From: Candidatus Pelagibacter sp.
GTDB taxonomy: Bacteria > Pseudomonadota > Alphaproteobacteria > Pelagibacterales > Pelagibacteraceae
Assembly: GCA_028100865.1 (NCBI GenBank)
Contig: JAOHJV010000005.1
Span: 1 to 28,030, forward strand
Length of the DNA stretch: 28,030 nucleotides
Direction: 5' to 3'
Numbering within the stretch: the stretch's first letter is position 1; each line of letters starts with the position of its first letter. The notes below the pieces were generated by a model. That model saw nothing but the letters and a program-made list of their open reading frames with translations, ran no database searches and was not told the origin of the DNA. Positions 23,617 to 28,030 of this stretch are shown one piece after another. Made by a program: the position numbers and the translations under genes.

Positions 23617-24762
23617 TTAATCTGGAAATGGCAAAGTTGTTATCGTCCCATTTCTTTTCGTGCCATCAAGATTTTGGACAAATATTTTTTCACCTATTTC
23701 CCAGTAGTTTTTTAAAATCATAGATAAACCAATGTTTTTTTTTATTTTAGGGGAATAAATACCTGAAGTTATTTGTCCTATTATTTTATCATCTTTTGAT
23801 AATACTTTTAATGGCTGACCTATACCAGAACAACGATCTCCATCAAATATGATGCCCCTTATTTTTTGTTTTACACCTTCATTGTAAATTTTTGTTAAAG
23901 CTTGTTTCCCAATAAAATCATGAGAAACATCATTGTTACAATATTTTTCTAAATTACATTCCAAAGGATTATTTTCTTTTGTAAAGTCATTACCATAAGA
24001 CATAAGTCCTCCTTCAATTCTATCAATTAAATTAGGACAGCCTGGCGAAATATTAAATTTTTTCCCAGCTTCCCAGATTGTGTCCCAAAGTTTTTCACCT
24101 ATTTCTACATTATCAAAATATTTCTCATGTGTTTTGAAATAAATTTCAAACCCATCTTGTTTACTATATCCAGATCTTGCAATAATTTGCTTTGTTCCTT
24201 CAAAATCTAAAACTCTGAAATTAAAAAATTTAATTTTTTTTATTTCCTCACCAAATATTGATATCAATAGTTCCTCAGATTTAGGTCCTTGAATTGCTAA
24301 TGGATATACATCGGGCTCTTTAATGTTTACATCTAAATTCAAACCCAAAGCATATCCTTTTGCCCAAAGCAAAATGTCAGAGTCTGCTATTGATATCCAG
24401 AACATATCATCATCTAATTTGAGTAAAACAGGATCATTTATCATTCCCGCATCCTCATTAAGCATAGGTATATAAAAACATTTTCCAATTTGCATATTCT
24501 TAATGGAACGAGGTGTTAATTTTTGAACAAGTGTAGCTGCATCTGGCCCACTAATTTGAACTTGCCTTTGACAAGAAACGTCCCAAACTTGGACTTCTTT
24601 ACTTAGGTGCCAGTAATCTTCCTCAACGGAATTTTTAAACCCTTTTGGTAAAAGCATATGGTTTACTACAGTAAAATCTGAAACACCATGTTCTTCAACT
24701 CGATTAGTATATGGAGTTCTTCTTATTCTTCTAGACATATTCAATTTTATATTTTTTGACAT
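23617..24762 (-). CDS. DmdA-like (GcvT/aminomethyltransferase fold) demethylase
   Basis: Probably moves a methyl or one-carbon group from a small substrate to tetrahydrofolate. The 381 residues match SAR11 DMSP demethylase DmdA, as I remember it, along the whole length: RRTPYTNRVEEHGVSDFTV, NHMLLP, EEDYWHL, VQVWDVS, NDPVLLKLD, WISIADSD, DFEGTK, PGCPNLIDRIE and SYGNDF. In the substrate pocket region ARSGYSKQDGFEIY (195-208), Glu206 and Tyr208 correspond to residues of the DmdA active site, but DmdA has Trp where this protein has Tyr199. It may thus be a paralogue for another sulfonium or ammonium compound. Glycine cleavage T-protein is less likely: no gcvH or gcvP lies nearby. It starts 20 bases after the transthyretin-like gene. 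Confidence 0.82.
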   Translation of the reverse strand: MSKNIKLNMSRRIRRTPYTNRVEEHGVSDFTVVNHMLLPKGFKNSVEEDYWHLSKEVQVWDVSCQRQVQISGPDAATLVQKLTPRSIKNMQIGKCFYIPMLNEDAGMINDPVLLKLDDDMFWISIADSDILLWAKGYALGLNLDVNIKEPDVYPLAIQGPKSEELLISIFGEEIKKIKFFNFRVLDFEGTKQIIARSGYSKQDGFEIYFKTHEKYFDNVEIGEKLWDTIWEAGKKFNISPGCPNLIDRIEGGLMSYGNDFTKENNPLECNLEKYCNNDVSHDFIGKQALTKIYNEGVKQKIRGIIFDGDRCSGIGQPLKVLSKDDKIIGQITSGIYSPKIKKNIGLSMILKNYWEIGEKIFVQNLDGTKRNGTITTLPFPD

Positions 24763-24782
24763 AAGGAATTAATTATTTAAAA

Positions 24783-25118
24783 TTATTTAGACCACCAAAT
24801 AGAATATCCATTTGGAGATATAATAATTGGTAAGTGATATTTTTTTTTAGGATCTTCCATTTTAAATTTTACAATAATTTCTGACACAACTTTTTTTTCA
24901 GAAAAATAATCTGCAGTTTTGCAAACCATTTCGTATTCACATGCACAATCATTATTTGAAAGTTCAAAATCTTTTAAAATTCTTCCCCCTTCATCTGTCT
25001 CAGTTTCAAAAAAAATTTTTTTTTCACCAGAAGAATTTATTTGATAAATTGTGACTTTAACACCATTTGCATGAGTTCCATCAACTGAGTTTAATAAGTG
25101 AGATGATATAGTTGCCAT
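24783..25118 (-). CDS. Transthyretin/5-hydroxyisourate hydrolase-like protein
   Basis: A 111-residue protein of the transthyretin-related family. Three active-site positions of 5-hydroxyisourate hydrolase are present: His7 in SSHLLNSVDG, Arg46 in TDEGGR and His95 in YHLPIIISPNGYS. The C-terminal tetrapeptide YRGS that marks true hydrolases is replaced: the chain ends IWWSK. Cysteines at 58, 60 and 66 are also unusual. No uricase, OHCU decarboxylase or other urate gene lies nearby, and it is packed between the ThDP enzyme (4 bases) and the DmdA-like gene. It may open a ring other than 5-hydroxyisourate, or be a divergent hydrolase. Family is clear, substrate not. Confidence 0.8.
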   Translation of the reverse strand: MATISSHLLNSVDGTHANGVKVTIYQINSSGEKKIFFETETDEGGRILKDFELSNNDCACEYEMVCKTADYFSEKKVVSEIIVKFKMEDPKKKYHLPIIISPNGYSIWWSK

Positions 25119-25122
25119 TAAA

Positions 25123-26865
25123 TTACTCTATTGAAGCCTTGTCTCTTTTATCGCTAACTGCAGCCACGATTGGGCTTATAACACCTCTAGCTTTTACGTT
25201 AATGCAAGCAGTTTTTCTACTTTCTATTGCTCTTTTTAATGCTGGAGCTAATTGTTCTCTTTTTGTGACCAGCTCTCCATGACCTCCAAAACCTTCAAAA
25301 ATTTTATGAAAAGGTATATCCCTAAAGTCAGTTGCAAAATGTTTTCCACTTTCAAATAATCTTTCTTGTTGTTGAGATATACAATCTAAACCACCATTAT
25401 TATCAATTACTACCACAATAGGTTTATTTTCTTGAAAAGCAGCTTCGATTGATAATCCCCCAGATAAAAAAGCTCCATCTCCACTTATTAAAATAACATT
25501 TGAATCTGGGTTTATATTTTTTGCAGAAAGTGCAAAGGGAACACCAACACCTAACATACTAAATGTACCAGGATGAAGAATTCCACCTATTTTTTTTCCT
25601 TTTGATCCAGCAATATTTATTGCAATTTCAGACCAGAAGTGAGTGTTACCTCCGTCAATGACTAGCCAATCTTTTTCACCGATAGCATCTTGAACATCTA
25701 AAGCTAATTGAAGTGGATGCATTTTACCTCCATTTGCTTCAGCTTCTTTTGTTTCTTTACTTAAATCCTCTAAAGTCTTATCAACCCATTCTTGTTTTTT
25801 AGTTCTGTTAAGATCAAACCATTCATTGCTTAAATTCCATTTATTATTTGATTTAAGTTTATTTAATGTGTCAAAAAAAACTCCTGGATCACATAATAAA
25901 TTTAAATCTGCAGCTCTATTAAGTTCTATTTCCTCATGAGATCCATTAATACATACAAGTTTAGTTGATTTAGGAAAAAGTGGTGGGTTTCCAAAATTCA
26001 TTTGATTATCTAATCTAGCTCCAACCATCAATACTAAATCAGATTCATGTAATGCAAATTTTGAAGGAGGATATTGATGAATATCAGCTAAACCCATATA
26101 GGCATTAGCTTCTTCTCCAAGTAATTTTTGATGATAAGGAATATTAAATATTGGAATTTTTAAATTATTTCCAGCTTCTTCTAACTTTTTTTCAGAACCA
26201 GACCACCAAATTCCATGACCACCAATTAAAACTGGTTTTTTTGAATTACACGCAAGTTCTAAGATTTCTGACATTTGTGTTGGATCTGGCCAAGCTTTTA
26301 CAATTGGTTTTGTTTGATGTGAAAATGGTCTTTCTTCGAGTCCTGCATCTTCGGAAAAAGATGAAAACATAATATCAACTGGCATACTTAAATGTACTGC
26401 TCCAGGATATCCATTTGTTGCAATCTTATATGCTTTATCTACAAATTCTCTAATTCTAGTTCCATCAGTTATACTTGCACTATACTTTGTTAAAGGTGCT
26501 GCAATTGCAACATCATCAATTTCTTTAAATCCACCAGAGCCTTGTCTTTTTAAACTGCTTGAACCAGTTATGAATATTACAGGTGATCTTTCACCCCAAG
26601 CTTCCATCATTGATGGTACAGCATTTGCAAACCCTTCGGGACCAACTAGACAAACTGCTGGTTTTCTTGTAATTCTAGTATGACCGTCAGCTATATGGCC
26701 TGCTACCTGTTCATGAGGACAATTAATTACTTCCATTTGGCACTCCATAAACCCCTCTAAAGCAGGATTACAGAACCCACCAGATAATGTAAAAACATGC
26801 TTAATCCCTTTATCTTTCAAAGCTCTAGCAATAAGTGATCCACCTCTAATTTTTTTTTCTGACAT
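25123..26865 (-). CDS. Thiamine diphosphate-dependent enzyme (acetolactate synthase/decarboxylase superfamily)
   Basis: Carries out decarboxylation, carboligation or C-C cleavage of a 2-oxo or 2-hydroxyacyl compound. The 580 residues show the three-domain POX layout: N-terminal pyrimidine domain with the cofactor-activating Glu52 in NCPHEQVAGHIADG, a central domain (about 195-345), and the C-terminal PP domain with GDGAFLSGGLSIEAAF (462-477) through NN (489-490), the metal-ThDP motif. The glycine-rich loop before Glu52 reads LSGGFCNPALEGF instead of the usual GxPG form, and GGNTHFWSEIA (405-415) resembles the oxalyl-CoA decarboxylase / 2-hydroxyacyl-CoA lyase region (GGAN-type). It follows the 2-hydroxy acid oxidase by 4 bases, so its substrate may be the 2-oxo acid formed there. 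Acetolactate synthase in amino acid synthesis is unlikely without an adjacent small subunit. Confidence 0.85.
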   Translation of the reverse strand: MSEKKIRGGSLIARALKDKGIKHVFTLSGGFCNPALEGFMECQMEVINCPHEQVAGHIADGHTRITRKPAVCLVGPEGFANAVPSMMEAWGERSPVIFITGSSSLKRQGSGGFKEIDDVAIAAPLTKYSASITDGTRIREFVDKAYKIATNGYPGAVHLSMPVDIMFSSFSEDAGLEERPFSHQTKPIVKAWPDPTQMSEILELACNSKKPVLIGGHGIWWSGSEKKLEEAGNNLKIPIFNIPYHQKLLGEEANAYMGLADIHQYPPSKFALHESDLVLMVGARLDNQMNFGNPPLFPKSTKLVCINGSHEEIELNRAADLNLLCDPGVFFDTLNKLKSNNKWNLSNEWFDLNRTKKQEWVDKTLEDLSKETKEAEANGGKMHPLQLALDVQDAIGEKDWLVIDGGNTHFWSEIAINIAGSKGKKIGGILHPGTFSMLGVGVPFALSAKNINPDSNVILISGDGAFLSGGLSIEAAFQENKPIVVVIDNNGGLDCISQQQERLFESGKHFATDFRDIPFHKIFEGFGGHGELVTKREQLAPALKRAIESRKTACINVKARGVISPIVAAVSDKRDKASIE

Positions 26866-26869
26866 TTTT

Positions 26870-28024
26870 TTAGTATTTCATATTTTCAATAAATTTTTTA
26901 GCAATTATTTTGGACGTCACATCATTAATATCAGTTAAACCAACTAAACCTAGTGCGGTACTTAATTCGTCTTTAATAATATCTAAAATTCTTCTTAAAC
27001 CTTTTTCACCATCAGCTCCAATACCATACATTAGCGGTCTTCCAAGCATCACATAATTTGCTCCCAATGCTAAAGCTCTTATAATATCGCTTCCACCTCT
27101 AACACCACTATCAAATAGCAGAGGAAATTCTTTACCTAATACATTTCTTATCAACGGCAATGCTTCAATAGCTGCAGTAGCACTATCTAATTGTCTTCCA
27201 CCGTGGTTGGATACTTGTATGGCATCAACTCCTTCATCTTTTATTTTTAAAGCATCTTCTGGCGACATTACTCCTTTAATTATTAATTTTCCTTTCCAAG
27301 CATCTCTTACTCTTTTGAGGGTTCCCCAATCTGTAGCTCCTCTGCTTTCACTTCTTACAAATTTGTTACCGCTCTTTGATGTTTCATAATTCATTGGTTT
27401 TGGAATACCACCTAGTAAAGTTGATAAAGACCAATGAGGATGAGTTGCAAAATCAAACATCTGTTTAGGACCTATTTTAAAAGGGACTGTAAAACCATTT
27501 TTATTATCCTTAGCCCTTCTAAATTGAATGGGAACATCCACAGTTAGTATTGCCACTTTATAACCAGTTTGTTCTGCTCTTTGTAAAAGCTCCATTACAA
27601 AATCTTCTTGGAAATTATATAATTGAATCCAAGATCGACCTTCAGATAATTCATACATTTTTTCTAAAGATGTTGAGGAAGCCATGGAAACACACGCAGG
27701 TACATTGTTTACAATACTTTCTTCAGCTAACATTTTATCTGCACCAGTCCAAGTGAGATTACACATTCCCATTGGTGAAAAACCAAATGGTTGATCAAAC
27801 TCAATATCTAAAAATTTTTTTTTTAAATTTCTATTTTCAACATTTCTTAAAACTTTTGGTTCAAGTCTAATTTGATCTAAAGCTGTACTATTAATTTCAC
27901 AAAGTTTTTCATCACCAGATGCACCATCTACAAAATCAAACATTAATTTAGGCATTCTTTTTTTAGCTAAATTTCTTGCATCCTCTATACTGTGAATTTT
28001 TTTGCTTGCAGTTATGTTTTTCAT
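26870..28024 (-). CDS. FMN-dependent L-2-hydroxy acid oxidase/dehydrogenase
   Basis: Oxidises a 2-hydroxy acid to the 2-oxo acid using FMN. The 384-residue protein has the family catalytic set: Lys250 in IIKGVMSPEDA, base His274 and Arg277 in SNHGGRQLD, FMN phosphate loop DSGVRGG (305-311) and LGRP (327-330), Tyr136 in IQLYNF, and TVDVPIQFRRAKDNKNGF (161-178). The Tyr24 of spinach glycolate oxidase and E. coli LldD, which contacts the substrate carboxylate, corresponds to Phe31 (FDFVDGAS). It is the first gene of the block in this window; only six bases lie upstream of its ATG, so its promoter, and possibly earlier operon genes, lie outside. Lactate, glycolate, mandelate or a larger hydroxy acid are possible substrates. 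Confidence 0.9.
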   Translation of the reverse strand: MKNITASKKIHSIEDARNLAKKRMPKLMFDFVDGASGDEKLCEINSTALDQIRLEPKVLRNVENRNLKKKFLDIEFDQPFGFSPMGMCNLTWTGADKMLAEESIVNNVPACVSMASSTSLEKMYELSEGRSWIQLYNFQEDFVMELLQRAEQTGYKVAILTVDVPIQFRRAKDNKNGFTVPFKIGPKQMFDFATHPHWSLSTLLGGIPKPMNYETSKSGNKFVRSESRGATDWGTLKRVRDAWKGKLIIKGVMSPEDALKIKDEGVDAIQVSNHGGRQLDSATAAIEALPLIRNVLGKEFPLLFDSGVRGGSDIIRALALGANYVMLGRPLMYGIGADGEKGLRRILDIIKDELSTALGLVGLTDINDVTSKIIAKKFIENMKY

Positions 28025-28030
28025 ATATTG

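Noticed and set aside
23617..24762. Glycine cleavage T-protein (gcvT)
   Set aside because: The sequence follows DmdA along its whole length and no gcvH or gcvP gene is adjacent.
25123..26865. Biosynthetic acetolactate synthase (ilvB/ilvI)
   Set aside because: No ilvN/ilvH small subunit or ilvC follows; the cofactor loop is atypical and the neighbours are catabolic.
1..28030. Mobile element, phage or CRISPR involvement
   Set aside because: No transposase, integrase, phage or cas protein, no terminal repeats and no regularly spaced repeat were found; codon and base use look uniform by eye.

Overview
The window looks like a piece of a streamlined marine alphaproteobacterial genome of the SAR11/Pelagibacter type. 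The sequence is strongly AT-rich, spacers are only a few bases, start and stop codons often overlap, and the content is nutrient scavenging: three ABC uptake systems plus enzymes for osmolytes, phosphodiesters and 2-hydroxy/2-oxo acids. The assignment is inferred from style and gene content; there is no rRNA or other marker gene. I saw no tRNA, rRNA, CRISPR array, insertion sequence, integrase or phage gene. No gene-free stretch exceeds 300 bases.

Region 1 (1-4688), quaternary amine module. A minus-strand operon reads proX (binding protein), proW (permease), proV (ATPase), then an SDR dehydrogenase cut by the window edge. Divergent from it is a gamma-butyrobetaine hydroxylase-type Fe(II)/2-oxoglutarate dioxygenase. 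The 130-bp divergent spacer holds an inverted repeat over the putative promoter elements.

Region 2 (4823-11436), glycerophosphodiester module: ugpB-ugpA-ugpE1-ugpE2-ugpC-ugpQ, then a 2H-type phosphoesterase. It imports sn-glycerol-3-phosphate or glycerophosphodiesters and splits the diesters in the cytoplasm. The second half-permease is present as two tandem copies.

Region 3 (11420-15062, minus): an EamA/DMT transporter, a 3-hydroxyisobutyrate dehydrogenase-family enzyme, an aldehyde dehydrogenase and a VOC protein, tightly packed.

Region 4 (15123-21583, plus): a EutA-like Asp/Glu-racemase-superfamily protein, a DoeA/EutD-type (ectoine hydrolase-like) M24 enzyme, then a Pot-type ABC transporter (ATPase, binding protein, two permeases). 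This suggests uptake and ring opening of ectoine or a related cyclic compound.

Region 5 (21586-28024, minus): six co-directional genes, in transcription order FMN 2-hydroxy acid oxidase, ThDP-dependent enzyme, transthyretin/5-hydroxyisourate hydrolase-like protein, DmdA-like (GcvT-fold) demethylase, thiolase and class IV aminotransferase. I know of no described pathway with this combination. It is the best candidate for an undescribed catabolic route, and several active-site positions differ from the characterised relatives.

A pattern crosses the loci. In all three ABC systems the binding-protein gene has a canonical Shine-Dalgarno site, while most other genes lack one, and it is followed at once by a perfect 10-12 bp hairpin before the first permease gene. 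This probably sets a high binding protein to permease ratio.
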